Of a stretch of DNA of 64,000 bases, positions 16,975 through 26,570 are shown one piece after another. Both the position numbers and the translations under genes were made by a program. The number at the start of each line of letters is the position of its first letter. The stretch's first letter is position 1. This DNA is from Niabella sp. (GTDB taxonomy: Bacteria; Bacteroidota; Bacteroidia; Chitinophagales; Chitinophagaceae). Under the pieces are notes generated by a model. It was not told the DNA's origin. It did no database searches and saw only the letters and a list, made by a program, of their open reading frames with translations. Where the stretch lies: the NCBI GenBank assembly GCA_027493055.1, contig JAPUDO010000068.1, positions 144,683 to 208,682 on the forward strand. Reading direction: 5' to 3'.

Positions 16975-18159
16975 ATGAATGGTACTTTTCAGGAAAAATT
17001 AGAGGAACTCACACAGTCGTACAACCAACTCATTGCTGCACCCAATTCACCATCCGGTCAGTATAACGGTCTTGTTCAGCGGTTTCAAAACCCTATACTT
17101 ACAGCCAGTCATGTTCCTTTATCCTGGAGATATGATCTTGACCCTGAAACCAACCCTTTTTTAATGGAGCGTTTTGGAATCAATGCGGTTTTTAATGCAG
17201 GCGCTATTAAATGGAAGGGTAAATACCTCTTAATAGCACGGGTAGAAGGCTATGACAGGAAATCATTCTTTGCTATTGCCGAAAGTCATAACGGAATTGA
17301 CCAGTTTACCTTCTGGGACTACCCGGTGCAGCTTCCTGAAATTGACGAAAAAGAAACCAATGTATATGACATGCGTTTAACGGCCCATGAAGACGGCTGG
17401 ATTTACGGTTTCTTTTGCTCAGAAAGTAAAAGCCCGGATGCCCTGCCCGGCGACCTGTCCAGCTCAAGAGCTGATACAGGCATTATAAGAACAAAAAACC
17501 TCATCAACTGGGAACGGCTACCCAACCTTGTAGCCGCCAGCCATCAAAGAAATGTGGTACTGCATCCCGAATGGGTGAACGGAAAATACGCCCTGTACAC
17601 CCGCCCCCAGGATGGTTTCATTAATGCAGGAAAAGGTGGCGGCATTAGCTGGGCTTTAATTGATGACATTACAAATGCAGTAGTGGAAAAAGAAACGTTA
17701 ATTGATGAAAGGCTTTATCACACCATTAAAGAAGCTAAAAACGGTGAAGGCCCGCAACCCATTAAAACAGAAAAGGGGTGGCTGCACCTGGCACATGGTG
17801 TAAGAGAATGTGCTGCAGGGCTGCGCTATGTACTATATCTCTATCTTACAGACTTAAAAGAGCCGCAAAAGATTATAGCCAGTCCGGCCGGATATTTCAT
17901 GGCGCCTCTTGGTGAAGAGCGGGTAGGTGATGTATCAAATGTACTGTTCTCAAACGGCTGGATCCGTGATGATGACGATGCTGTTTATATTTACTATGCA
18001 TCAAGTGATACCCGTATGCATGTGGCTGTAACTTCTGTTGACCGGTTACTGGATTATTGCCTGCATACCCCTGCAGACGGGTTGCGCTCCGCAGAATCGG
18101 TGAAGCGCATTACTGACCTGATTAATAAGAATCATAAGTTCCTGAAAAAAGATGCTTAA
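16975..18159 (+). CDS. GH130 4-O-beta-mannosylglucose phosphorylase
   Basis: 394 residues with no signal peptide, hence cytoplasmic. The sequence closely follows the GH130 subfamily of Bacteroides mannosylglucose phosphorylase: [32 protein letters not shown] with the catalytic Asp at about residue 132, [19 protein letters not shown], and the C-terminal [13 protein letters not shown] and [12 protein letters not shown]. The expected reaction is phosphorolysis of Man-beta-1,4-Glc to alpha-mannose 1-phosphate and glucose. In known mannan pathways a cellobiose 2-epimerase and mannanase accompany it; neither is present here, so the disaccharide may arise directly from a Man-Glc-containing glycan. 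It overlaps the next gene by 8 bases. Confidence 0.92.
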   Translation: MNGTFQEKLEELTQSYNQLIAAPNSPSGQYNGLVQRFQNPILTASHVPLSWRYDLDPETNPFLMERFGINAVFNAGAIKWKGKYLLIARVEGYDRKSFFAIAESHNGIDQFTFWDYPVQLPEIDEKETNVYDMRLTAHEDGWIYGFFCSESKSPDALPGDLSSSRADTGIIRTKNLINWERLPNLVAASHQRNVVLHPEWVNGKYALYTRPQDGFINAGKGGGISWALIDDITNAVVEKETLIDERLYHTIKEAKNGEGPQPIKTEKGWLHLAHGVRECAAGLRYVLYLYLTDLKEPQKIIASPAGYFMAPLGEERVGDVSNVLFSNGWIRDDDDAVYIYYASSDTRMHVAVTSVDRLLDYCLHTPADGLRSAESVKRITDLINKNHKFLKKDA

Positions 18160-19054
18160 GCATTTGCGATTTTATCTTTTGCTGTTTTGCACTTTTTTTA
18201 GTGGCAAAATTGTAGCAGCACAAACATCCGGGGCGCTGCACCTGGCTTCTTATAATGTCTTCAACGGCTTTGAACATGGCAATAAGATGCAACAGGAAAG
18301 TTTTATTAATTGGGTGAAAAAGCAAAAACCAGACATCCTGGCGCTGCAGGAATTAGTAGGCTTTAAAGCCGCTGACCTGGAAGCCCTGGCGGGTTCTTAT
18401 GGCCATCAATATACTGCACTTCTTAAAGAAGAAGGCTATCCCGTTGGTATTACATCAAAATTCCCGGTTGAAATTATTCACAGGCAAACAAAGGATTTCT
18501 GGCACGGTATGCTGCATGTACGTATTGCAGGGCTTCATATAATCATCACTCATTTAAGTCCTTTTGAGTGGAAATTCCGTAAAAAGGAAGCAGAAAGGAT
18601 CATCAGCTATATTACAGAGAACCGGTTGGACAGCTGCGTGATAATGGGCGATCTGAATGCACACTCGCCTTTGGATGCCGATGAATTGGCAACACATCTC
18701 CCCCTGAAACAGCAAATGCGGTTATGGGATAAAAACAATCCATCTTACGGAAATCTTAAAAAAGGGCGGTTCGACTATTCTGTTATTGCCACATTTCTAT
18801 CAGCAGGCTTTGAAGATGCCATCGGGCGCCTGGTACAGCCTGCTGCTTCGCGCATGACGTTCCCGGCGGCATTTCTCTATGGCTGGCCCTGGAACGATGA
18901 CCGGCGAAAGCCTTTATCTGAACGGCTGGACTATATATTGGTAACGGATAATCTTTTCCCTTATTGTGTAAAGGCCATCGTGCATAACGGGCAGGATGCA
19001 GAAGGAATCTCTGATCACTATCCTGTAAGTATAATACTACAATATGATTACTAA
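18152..19054 (+). CDS. Exported endonuclease/exonuclease/phosphatase-fold hydrolase
   Basis: 300 residues. A signal peptide ([16 protein letters not shown], ending near residue 24) precedes an EEP domain with all hallmark motifs: [19 protein letters not shown] (metal Glu), [10 protein letters not shown] and GISDHYPVS (catalytic His). EEP enzymes hydrolyse phosphomono- or phosphodiesters of nucleic acids, inositol phosphates, sphingomyelin or sugar phosphates. Export and the 8-base overlap with the GH130 gene argue for a phosphate-containing glycan or glycolipid as substrate. I recall that EEP-type phosphatases occur in Bacteroides yeast-mannan loci, but could not check this. The substrate is not predictable from sequence alone. 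Confidence 0.85.
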   Translation: MLKHLRFYLLLFCTFFSGKIVAAQTSGALHLASYNVFNGFEHGNKMQQESFINWVKKQKPDILALQELVGFKAADLEALAGSYGHQYTALLKEEGYPVGITSKFPVEIIHRQTKDFWHGMLHVRIAGLHIIITHLSPFEWKFRKKEAERIISYITENRLDSCVIMGDLNAHSPLDADELATHLPLKQQMRLWDKNNPSYGNLKKGRFDYSVIATFLSAGFEDAIGRLVQPAASRMTFPAAFLYGWPWNDDRRKPLSERLDYILVTDNLFPYCVKAIVHNGQDAEGISDHYPVSIILQYDY

Positions 19055-19115
19055 CCGGCAGGTGACGTATTAATATAAATAATAAAGACTGCGAAAGCAT
19101 TAAAAGCATGCATAT

Positions 19116-20525
19116 ATGAATACCATTAAACAAAAAGAAAAGATTGCTTATGGTTTAGGCGATGCCGCCTCTTCTATGTTCTGGAAAATTTTCGGAATGT
19201 ATGCCCTGTTTTTTTATACCGATGTGCTGGGCATCACCGCGGCAGCAGCAGGGACCATGTTCCTGATTGCCCGGGTATGGGACTCTTTCTTTGATCTTTT
19301 TGTAGGTATAATGGCAGACCGCACCAAAACCAAGTGGGGACGGTACAGGCCCTACCTGTTATGGTTTGCCATTCCGTTTGCGGTAATGGGCGCTATTACT
19401 TTTTTTGTTCCTGATTTGGGTAGCACCGGAAAGCTGGTGTACGCCTATATTACCTATTCCTTAATGATGATCGTATATTCACTTATTAACGTGCCTTATG
19501 CTTCGTTATTAGGTGTAATGTCACCCCATCCGCGGGAACGGAATATCCTGTCCTCCTATCGTATGTCATTTGCCTTTATAGGAAGCTTTGTAACTTTTAT
19601 GTTGCTGCAGCCACTGGTAGACGGGTTCAGCAATATGTTTCATGATGGTTCTGTTACCGCTAACACTGATGCAGGTATCAGCACCGCACCTATAGGCTGG
19701 ACGCTTGCCGTTGCCTCCATAGGACTGCTATGCGCTATCCTTTTTTTCCTGTGTTTTAGCTGGACAAAAGAGCGGATAACATCCATTAATAATGATACAA
19801 AAGGGTCTGTAAAAGAAGACCTGAGGAACCTGCTCCGTAATGCGCCCTGGTGGATACTGGTAGCTACAGGTCTTGCTTCCCTATTGTTCAATGCGGTAAG
19901 GGACGGGGTTGCCATTTATTATTTCAGGGATCATGTGCAACTGAACTATAAAATGGCAGTTACCGGTTGGGATGTTACTACTATCTATTTTCTTGTGGGA
20001 CAGGCCGCCAACCTGGCCGGCGTTATATTAGCGCCTGTTCTGTCAGAAAAATACGGGAAGAAACGTACCTATATGATTGCAACAGCGCTGGCTGCTGTAT
20101 TTAGTGCTATATTCTTTTTTGTCCCCAATCATATTGGGTGGATCTTATTTATGCAAGCCATTATATCGGTATGTGCCGGATATGTGTTGCCTTTGCTCTG
20201 GAGCATGTTTGCTGATATTGTAGACTACCAGGAGCTAACCACCGGCCGCAGAACATCGGGGCTGATCTTCTCATCCTCTTCCATGTCTCAAAAACTGGGA
20301 TGGGCATTGGGCTCGGCATTAACAGGATGGATCCTCTTTATTTTTAATTATGAGCCTCACCTGGCGCAGCAAAGCATGGAAACCATTTTTGGTGAACGGC
20401 TGATGATTAGTTTATTACCAGCCTTCTGCTGTATTCTTGCATTTATTGGCATGTCGTTTTACCCGCTTAATGAAAAGAAAGTAAAAGAAATATCAGAAGC
20501 GTTAAATCAAAAGCGTAACGCATAG
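19116..20525 (+). CDS. GPH-family sugar:cation symporter (MelB-like MFS)
   Basis: 469 residues with about 12 transmembrane helices. The N-terminal signature of the glycoside-pentoside-hexuronide family is clear: IAYGLGDAASSMFWK, then ARVWDSFFDLFVGIMADRTK with the charged aspartates of helix 2, and KWGRYRPYLLW. Members carry di- or oligosaccharides across the inner membrane with Na or H ions. Placed after the GH130 phosphorylase, it is the natural importer of the Man-Glc disaccharide. It begins 61 bases after the EEP gene and closes the operon; no strong hairpin follows. Confidence 0.9.
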   Translation: MNTIKQKEKIAYGLGDAASSMFWKIFGMYALFFYTDVLGITAAAAGTMFLIARVWDSFFDLFVGIMADRTKTKWGRYRPYLLWFAIPFAVMGAITFFVPDLGSTGKLVYAYITYSLMMIVYSLINVPYASLLGVMSPHPRERNILSSYRMSFAFIGSFVTFMLLQPLVDGFSNMFHDGSVTANTDAGISTAPIGWTLAVASIGLLCAILFFLCFSWTKERITSINNDTKGSVKEDLRNLLRNAPWWILVATGLASLLFNAVRDGVAIYYFRDHVQLNYKMAVTGWDVTTIYFLVGQAANLAGVILAPVLSEKYGKKRTYMIATALAAVFSAIFFFVPNHIGWILFMQAIISVCAGYVLPLLWSMFADIVDYQELTTGRRTSGLIFSSSSMSQKLGWALGSALTGWILFIFNYEPHLAQQSMETIFGERLMISLLPAFCCILAFIGMSFYPLNEKKVKEISEALNQKRNA

Positions 20526-20638
20526 AAAATTATAAGCAACAGGCCCGCTGGATTATTGCCAGAATAACCGCATATTGAGTGTGAAGTGAAGGTAATTTGC
20601 ATTGCAATCATTTAATCTGCGGCCGGCAGCTGATCTCT

Positions 20639-20669
20639 TCTGCAAAAAACCTTTCTTTTCGTACCTTTG
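20639..20669 (+). promoter_or_regulatory. Bacteroidota-type promoter of mqnC
   Basis: TACCTTTG at 20662-20669 matches the -7 consensus TAnnTTTG exactly. TCTG at 20639-20642 is one mismatch from the -33 TTTG, at a 19-base spacing. Transcription would start near 20675-20680, leaving a very short leader before the ATG at 20690. This supports that ATG over the upstream in-frame one at 20597, which lies before the promoter. Confidence 0.6.
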
Positions 20670-20689
20670 CACCTAATTTTGTTCCCGTA

Positions 20690-21814
20690 ATGGATTTAAC
20701 TGATCTCTATAAAAAAGCTGCGGCTTTTGAATTTTTAAGTGTGGAAGAAGGGGTTTATCTCTATCATAATGCCCCGCTCAGCGAGCTGATGTATATTGCA
20801 GATGAGCTGCGTAAGCAACAGGTGCCCCACGGCAGGGTTACCTGGCAGATTGACCGCAACGTAAACACCACCAATGTGTGTATCGCCAACTGTAAATTCT
20901 GTAATTTTTTCCGCATACCGGGCCACCCCGAAGCATATATTACAGATATGGATACTTACCGTAAAAAAATTACGGAAACTATTAAATACGGCGGCGACCA
21001 GCTTTTACTGCAGGGAGGCCATCATCCGCAGTTGGGCTTACAGTTTTATGTGGACACTTTCAGCGCTATAAAAGCAGAATTTCCTGATATACGTTTACAT
21101 GCTTTAGGGCCGCCCGAAGTAGCGCATATCACCAAGCTGGAAAAAGCTACGCATCATGAAGTGCTGAAAGCATTAAAAGAAGCCGGTATGGATTCTTTGC
21201 CCGGCGCCGGTGCCGAAATCTTAATAGACCGTGTACGCCGTCTTATCAGCAAAGGAAAATGCGGGGCGCAGGAATGGTTAGACATTATGCACGAAGCGCA
21301 CAAGCTGGATATTACCACATCTGCTACTATGATGTTCGGCCACGTGGAAACGATTGAAGAGCGCTTTGAGCACCTGGCAAAGATCCGCGAAGTACAAAGC
21401 CGGAAACCCGAAGACGCTAACGGGTTCCTGGCATTCATAGCCTGGACCTTCCAGGATGTGGACACGTTGCTTACACGCATCCGCGGTGTGCAAAACCTTA
21501 CTACCACCGAAGAATATATACGCATGGTGGCGCTTTGCCGTATTATGTTGCCTAATATCAAAAACATACAGGCCAGCTGGCTTACAGTAGGTAAACCCAC
21601 AGCCCAGCTTTGCCTACATGCCGGCGCTAACGATTTCGGAAGCATTATGATAGAAGAAAACGTGGTGAGCGCCGCCGGAGCGCCGCACCGGTTTACTTAT
21701 AGATCCATACAGGATGCCATTAAAGAAGCTGGCTTTGAGCCACAGCTTCGGAATCAATTATACGAATGGCGTGAAATACCGGAAGCCATACAGGAGCAGG
21801 TGGTGGATTATTAG
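20690..21814 (+). CDS. mqnC: Cyclic dehypoxanthinyl futalosine synthase
   Basis: 374 residues from the ATG at 20690. A radical-SAM cluster motif is at Cys64, Cys68 and Cys71 (VCIANCKFCNFF), followed by LLQGGHHPQLGLQFYVDTF, PGAGAEILIDRVRRLI and TSATMMFGHVET, all typical of MqnC. The enzyme cyclises dehypoxanthine futalosine in the futalosine route to menaquinone. It is a single gene here; the other mqn genes are elsewhere. Menaquinone would feed the neighbouring nrfHA nitrite reductase, though the link may be coincidence. The upstream in-frame extension to 20597 is rejected because it precedes the promoter and lacks family similarity. Confidence 0.93.
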   Translation: MDLTDLYKKAAAFEFLSVEEGVYLYHNAPLSELMYIADELRKQQVPHGRVTWQIDRNVNTTNVCIANCKFCNFFRIPGHPEAYITDMDTYRKKITETIKYGGDQLLLQGGHHPQLGLQFYVDTFSAIKAEFPDIRLHALGPPEVAHITKLEKATHHEVLKALKEAGMDSLPGAGAEILIDRVRRLISKGKCGAQEWLDIMHEAHKLDITTSATMMFGHVETIEERFEHLAKIREVQSRKPEDANGFLAFIAWTFQDVDTLLTRIRGVQNLTTTEEYIRMVALCRIMLPNIKNIQASWLTVGKPTAQLCLHAGANDFGSIMIEENVVSAAGAPHRFTYRSIQDAIKEAGFEPQLRNQLYEWREIPEAIQEQVVDY

Positions 21815-21853
21815 TAAGAGGTGTAGCACAGATCCTGACATTAAAAAATAATT

Positions 21854-22288
21854 ATGCGTATTAATTATGGCTCAATAGCACCCGAAGGATATAAAATATT
21901 GCTAACAATGTATGGTTATCTAAAGACAACGGATATTCCGCCGTCTTTACTCCATATTGTTTTTTTAAGAGTATCACAAATAAACGGGTGCCCTTATTGC
22001 ATTGATAAGCACTGGAAAGATGCTGTTCAGGCTGGCGAAGACCCGCGTAAGCTGAATGCGGTAGTGAACTGGAAATCGATGCCCTTTTTTTCAGAAAAAG
22101 AAAAAGTCACCTTAGCGCTGGCAGAAGCAATGACCTTACTGAAAGGCCAGGAGGTGCCAGACCATATATTCGATGATGCACGTACTCAGTTTAACGAAAA
22201 AGATCTGGTGGATCTGAGTTTTGCTATAGCTCACATGAATATGCTGAACCGGGTGGCTATTACTTTCCATAAAGTACCTGAATCGTAA
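21854..22288 (+). CDS. AhpD-like carboxymuconolactone decarboxylase family protein
   Basis: 144 residues, all-helical, with the redox motif CPYC at residues 46-49 followed by Ile-Asp-Lys-His53 (NGCPYCIDKHWKDAV). This is the AhpD/YnjA-type signature of the CMD family, in which the two cysteines and histidine reduce peroxiredoxin-like partners or hydroperoxides. The gene begins 39 bases after mqnC on the same strand and ends 27 bases from the convergent ccsA. Its exact electron donor is unknown. Confidence 0.85.
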   Translation: MRINYGSIAPEGYKILLTMYGYLKTTDIPPSLLHIVFLRVSQINGCPYCIDKHWKDAVQAGEDPRKLNAVVNWKSMPFFSEKEKVTLALAEAMTLLKGQEVPDHIFDDARTQFNEKDLVDLSFAIAHMNMLNRVAITFHKVPES

Positions 22289-22315
22289 GCCTGCTGTTTT
22301 TGAAACTTTATAGGT

Positions 22316-23146
22316 TTATCCTGAATACGTATGCACGCTCATTTGCGCAGTTGGCAGGTAATTTACGCCAAACCAGCAAACGATCAGCAACATAAAGGCG
22401 ATGATTACAATAACACAATTGGTAATGGCCTTTCTGTCCTTATATTTATGGCGATAATGGATATAAGTAAGATAACCCAGCCAGCTGATGAAGGCCCAGG
22501 TTTCTTTAGGGTCCCATGTCCAGTAATGCCCCCAGGCCTCTTTGGCCCATAAAGCTCCGAACAACAGACCGAATGTAAGAAAAGCATATCCTATATTAAT
22601 CAGCCGGTCTACTACCTCTATTGATTCCGCAGCAGTGTAAGGCTTATAACGTATGCCGGCGATACTGTTTTGATAGGGACGGCGTGCCTGTACAATTCCA
22701 TATACAGCTACCAGCGTAGCCATGCCCAGCATAGCATAAGCGAAAATATAAACAATAACATGTGGTACAAACCAGATACTTTGCAATGCAGGCATTAATG
22801 TTTTATTGGTAGTATCTGGTTTAAAAAACGTTACCAGCATAAATACTATTCCCATTGCGGCTGCGTAGTTCAGCATCCATTTCTGTTTGTACAGGATATA
22901 TACCACCAATCCAATCAATCCCATAAAAAAGGAATACCAGAGCCTTGTTTCGGCAAGAGTACGCATAGGGGGTCTTTCTAAAGTAACCCATAAAGCAATA
23001 ATAAAAGAACCAATAACAGCAGTAGCTATACTATGCAATGCCAGGCTCAGCCTTACTGCATGGTTCCCTTTTTTGTAAACTAACACGGAGGCCGTTAGCC
23101 ATAACAGGACTGCAGTAAATACGATATAGGAAAAATATTGCCACAT
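22316..23146 (-). CDS. ccsA: Cytochrome c biogenesis protein CcsA
   Basis: 276 residues from the ATG at 23146, which begins two bases after the resB stop; a longer in-frame start would run back into resB. There are about eight membrane segments and the periplasmic haem-handling tryptophan motif WGHYWTWDPKETW. CcsA and ResB form the system II cytochrome c synthase, which exports haem and attaches it to CXXCH motifs. It is the last gene of the minus-strand order nrfH-nrfA-resB-ccsA, so the assembly factors are made together with their multihaem clients. Confidence 0.92.
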   Translation of the reverse strand: MWQYFSYIVFTAVLLWLTASVLVYKKGNHAVRLSLALHSIATAVIGSFIIALWVTLERPPMRTLAETRLWYSFFMGLIGLVVYILYKQKWMLNYAAAMGIVFMLVTFFKPDTTNKTLMPALQSIWFVPHVIVYIFAYAMLGMATLVAVYGIVQARRPYQNSIAGIRYKPYTAAESIEVVDRLINIGYAFLTFGLLFGALWAKEAWGHYWTWDPKETWAFISWLGYLTYIHYRHKYKDRKAITNCVIVIIAFMLLIVCWFGVNYLPTAQMSVHTYSG

Positions 23147-23148
23147 GG

Positions 23149-24378
23149 TTATTTCCTGTTTTTGAATAAAAATGCTGCCGTACCGGCAATCAAAATAAAA
23201 ATACCGGTGTACACCAGCGGCAGCCACGGATCTAATATCAGTTCTACAACGCTTAGCTCCGACCATCTTCCCAGGCGCTCATCATAGCTTACCTGGTACA
23301 CTTTCCATCCTTTTATAGTAATGGGATGATTTACCTGTATAGTTTCTTCCCTTATTTCGTCTTTTCCTTTTTCATATACTAATACTTTGGATTGGAACTT
23401 CCGGGCCTCCGCCGGGCCCATTACCACTATATGATTGCTGTCAAGCGTAATGGTTAATGGCGGGAACTGGAAATTACCGGCAGCGATCCATTGTGTTCTT
23501 TTAGCTTTTGTATATACATCCTCAACGGTGATGCGCGCTGCATTGGTGGCCCCCCACATAGGGCTGGCAGCATACGTAGTATCGCTTACAGGTATAGCAT
23601 TGGGTAAATACTCATGCAGGGTTATCTTCCAGTTCAAAAGATACTGGCTGGAATGCTCTTTTTCCAGCATAAAAGCCTGTGGCTTGTTTTGCGGTAAGGC
23701 TTTTCCTTCTTTATTGATGATATAAAGCTTATTAGGATAGATATCAATGTCAAACTTTTTTAATTCCAGCGCCAGGGACAGCTCTGTTACACGTCCGTTC
23801 TCATCAGTGGCTCTCCATTCGGGTTGGTCCTGCTTCAGGTTCATGGTCAGCCTTGTAAGATCGCCCTGGCCAAGCACTCCGGCAAATAAGGTAAGCCATA
23901 AGCCAAAATGATTAAGTAAGAAAGTAATATTCTTGGTTTGAAATACCAATGCTTTTTTCAGGATCGCCAGCCACAGATTGATCAGCACCAAAAAAAATAT
24001 GAAAGCAAAATACCAGGTAGTTGTTATTCCGTCAAAACCCAAACGTAATAAAACCGGGTTAGCTTTCGGGTCCGAGGCCTCTATATGAATACTGCCAAGC
24101 CCTATAGTTAATACGCCTAAAATAATGGTAGATACTAACGCCAGCGGAACACTGCTTAGCAGGTTGATGAACTCTTTTTGTTTGAATAAAAGAAACAGGG
24201 TAGTGAATAGGAAAATAAAAGCAATACCTATCCATATATTATTGGGAAAAGCAAACCATTGTTTGGCAATAGGCCCTGTAAAATATTGGAGTAAAAGTCC
24301 TACAACCAGCAGGACTGCAATGATAATAACCGAATACCTGTACTGATCTTTTTTATGGAACGCAATATTAAAGTTCAT
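23149..24378 (-). CDS. Cytochrome c biogenesis protein ResB/CcsB
   Basis: 409 residues. Three to four N-terminal membrane helices (VIIIAVLLVVGLLLQYF, IWIGIAFIFLFTTLFLLF, ALVSTIILGVLTIGLG, WYFAFIFFLVLINLWLAIL) are followed by FLLNHFGLWLTLFAGVLGQG, a large periplasmic domain (about 180-375) and a last helix (LPLVYTGIFILIAGTAAFLF). This matches ResB-like proteins of system II cytochrome maturation, partner of CcsA. It begins 23 bases after nrfA and abuts ccsA, so it is clearly part of the nrf operon. Confidence 0.9.
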   Translation of the reverse strand: MNFNIAFHKKDQYRYSVIIIAVLLVVGLLLQYFTGPIAKQWFAFPNNIWIGIAFIFLFTTLFLLFKQKEFINLLSSVPLALVSTIILGVLTIGLGSIHIEASDPKANPVLLRLGFDGITTTWYFAFIFFLVLINLWLAILKKALVFQTKNITFLLNHFGLWLTLFAGVLGQGDLTRLTMNLKQDQPEWRATDENGRVTELSLALELKKFDIDIYPNKLYIINKEGKALPQNKPQAFMLEKEHSSQYLLNWKITLHEYLPNAIPVSDTTYAASPMWGATNAARITVEDVYTKAKRTQWIAAGNFQFPPLTITLDSNHIVVMGPAEARKFQSKVLVYEKGKDEIREETIQVNHPITIKGWKVYQVSYDERLGRWSELSVVELILDPWLPLVYTGIFILIAGTAAFLFKNRK

Positions 24379-24401
24379 GATACCTTTTACCTGTTACAGC
24401 A

Positions 24402-25871
24402 CTAACTTTTAGCTGAATATAATGCTCCTTTTTCTTTAGCCTTTTGTAACCATTGAGGTACCACGTTTTGCATAAAGCGTTCTTTGGCTGTATTTTCTTT
24501 TTGCATATCTAAACCAATAACGGCCTGTGCTTTTGCTTTAGAGCTGATGTCCGGCATGGTGAACCTGGCGGTTATTTTCATTTTATCATTAAGGCTGTTC
24601 ATTTTAGTTTCTGCCTGCATAGCATAGTATAAACCATCGGCCAAAACGCGCTGTGCCTCAATTGGAGCATGAAAAGCCGCTCCGTGCGATGCTGTAATAA
24701 AGTCCCAGCGCCATTGCGATTTTCTTATTAAGTCCAGCACTGGCTTCATATCAGGTTCTTTCACACCATTATCCCATAAGAACTTTGCATAAAAATGCAC
24801 CATGGCTAATTGCTTTTCCAGCTTGTTCCTTAATCCATATACATAGTCCTGCCGTTCATAAACATTACCGGCAAGCACGGCTTCAGATTCCCGGTGACAT
24901 ACCTGGCAGGTATTGTTGATATTGGCCAGGGGACTGGTTACATGGTGATCGGTATATTTAATGCCTCCTTCTGACTTATAGGGCATGTGGCAATCGGCAC
25001 AGGAAACACCCCGCTGGGCATGTATGCCTAACTGGAATATTTCATAATCAGGATGCTGGGCCTTAAGAATAGGAGTGCGGCTTAATTTATGCGTGAAATC
25101 AGTGAACTTTGCATTATCGTAATAGGCTTCTATCTCTTCTACCTTTTTACCATCATCCCAGGGAAAAGTAAGATACTTTTCATCACCCTTGAAATAGTAT
25201 TCTACGTGGCATTGGGCACAAACCAGTGAGCGCATCTCCTGGTGTGTAGCTTTGGAAATATCTTTCCCGGAGCGATGAAAAGCTTCTACCAGTGCAGGAC
25301 GCGTAATGGTAAGATTCATGGTTTTCGGATCATGGCAGTCGGCGCAGCCAATAGGATTGACCACACCCGATCCCAGATCGGCCCAGTTCGTTTTATAGAA
25401 ATTGGCCACACCCATTTCGTTCATCAGGCGCGGCACATCAGGGCTCTTACAGGTCCAGCAGGTACCGGGTTGCGGGCTTTTACTGGTATCACTTGGCGCG
25501 CCGGTTCTCAGGGTATGCCGCACATCCTCTACAGCGTGCATGTGCCCTCTTGGCGCTGTATAATCTTTTGAAAAAGCATAGCCGGCCCACAGGATAACCA
25601 TTTCAGGCCTTTCTTCTAACAGATCATCGTTATTGCTGCTCATGTATTTGGAGCGAAAGGTGGTATCTGCGGTCTTTGCCCATGATTGATATTCCCGTGG
25701 ATAGGCTTCGCCCCAGATCTCATTCCTGGCTTCAAAAGGCTGTATATTATTGTCGGCCCTTGACAGATGCGCCGATTCTGCGCGCCTCTCCATAATAGAA
25801 TTTGTAAGCAGGCCCAGGCCAAATGTTACAATGGCCAAAATGACAACGATTAACCAATTCTTCTTTTTCAT
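24402..25871 (-). CDS. nrfA: Ammonia-forming cytochrome c nitrite reductase, pentahaem subunit
   Basis: 489 residues. An N-terminal helix acts as signal/anchor. The NrfA-specific active-site haem motif CWTCK is at residues 138-142, and four CXXCH motifs follow: CADCH 176-180, CAQCH 218-222, CADCH 291-295 and CQVCH 322-326. The enzyme reduces nitrite to ammonium with six electrons in the periplasm. Electrons come from the quinol dehydrogenase NrfH encoded 53 bases upstream. A CXXCK active-site haem in some bacteria needs a dedicated lyase; here only ResB/CcsA are encoded alongside. Confidence 0.97.
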   Translation of the reverse strand: MKKKNWLIVVILAIVTFGLGLLTNSIMERRAESAHLSRADNNIQPFEARNEIWGEAYPREYQSWAKTADTTFRSKYMSSNNDDLLEERPEMVILWAGYAFSKDYTAPRGHMHAVEDVRHTLRTGAPSDTSKSPQPGTCWTCKSPDVPRLMNEMGVANFYKTNWADLGSGVVNPIGCADCHDPKTMNLTITRPALVEAFHRSGKDISKATHQEMRSLVCAQCHVEYYFKGDEKYLTFPWDDGKKVEEIEAYYDNAKFTDFTHKLSRTPILKAQHPDYEIFQLGIHAQRGVSCADCHMPYKSEGGIKYTDHHVTSPLANINNTCQVCHRESEAVLAGNVYERQDYVYGLRNKLEKQLAMVHFYAKFLWDNGVKEPDMKPVLDLIRKSQWRWDFITASHGAAFHAPIEAQRVLADGLYYAMQAETKMNSLNDKMKITARFTMPDISSKAKAQAVIGLDMQKENTAKERFMQNVVPQWLQKAKEKGALYSAKS

Positions 25872-25924
25872 CCGTAATTATTTATGTCTTTAAGAATGTA
25901 TTTGATTGTATCAAAGCCGGTGAG

Positions 25925-26518
25925 CTATTGACTTTTATTATTCTTTGATGTGTTTGACATTTTTTGAAGCCAATCAGGCACAGGCTGTGGCGCTAATGGC
26001 ACACGGGCATTAGGAGCGGAACTCAACCCTCTTACATCACCATGTGGCACATCCCTGTGGCATTCCCAGCACAGCTTGCCTTCATCTTTGTGGGCCATAG
26101 TGGCTGTTACCTCACCGGTACCTACTACACTGTTCAGATCACTGTGGCACCTGATACAGTTTTCCTGAACTACGGTTTCTCCCGGCTTCCTGATCCTGAT
26201 CACCTGGGGCTCCAGGCGAAAGGCAAACATAGTAGCATGGCGTAAGCCATCACTGGCTTTAAAATAATATTTTCTAAAAACATTGTCATGCGGTACATGG
26301 CAGTCGTTACATACCGTGTTCCTGCCGTGAGAGGAGTGCTGCCATGTAGAGTATTCAGGCGCCATTATATGACAATTCACACAGGCTTTGGGATTGTCTG
26401 ACAGGTAGGAATAAGCCCTCGACATAAAAAAAATATAGCTCATAAATCCTATCATAATCCCGAGCAATACCGGTATTAAAAACCTGGAAAATTTTCTATT
26501 TCGCTGTTTTAATAGCAT
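25925..26518 (-). CDS. nrfH: Tetrahaem quinol dehydrogenase subunit of nitrite reductase
   Basis: 197 residues of the NapC/NirT family. An N-terminal membrane anchor (FLIPVLLGIMIGFMSYIFFM) precedes four haem motifs: CVNCH, CNDCH, CIRCH and CWECH. NrfH oxidises menaquinol and passes electrons to NrfA. It is the first gene of the minus-strand nrfH-nrfA-resB-ccsA operon. The region upstream contains overlapping GTCAT/ATGAC symmetric words and a TACCTTCG close to the -7 consensus at 26553-26560 on the minus strand, consistent with regulated expression. Confidence 0.96.
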   Translation of the reverse strand: MLLKQRNRKFSRFLIPVLLGIMIGFMSYIFFMSRAYSYLSDNPKACVNCHIMAPEYSTWQHSSHGRNTVCNDCHVPHDNVFRKYYFKASDGLRHATMFAFRLEPQVIRIRKPGETVVQENCIRCHSDLNSVVGTGEVTATMAHKDEGKLCWECHRDVPHGDVRGLSSAPNARVPLAPQPVPDWLQKMSNTSKNNKSQ

Positions 26519-26570
26519 CGTGAAATAAAAGATGAATTTGTCTTAATTCAAACGAAGGTAAAAACCGGCA

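Noticed and set aside
20597-20689. N-terminal extension of mqnC
   Set aside because: The extension includes the promoter element at 20662-20669 and has no similarity to the radical-SAM family; the ATG at 20690 gives the normal length.
23147-23266. N-terminal extension of ccsA into resB
   Set aside because: The additional 40 residues overlap resB in another frame; the ATG two bases after the resB stop gives a standard CcsA.
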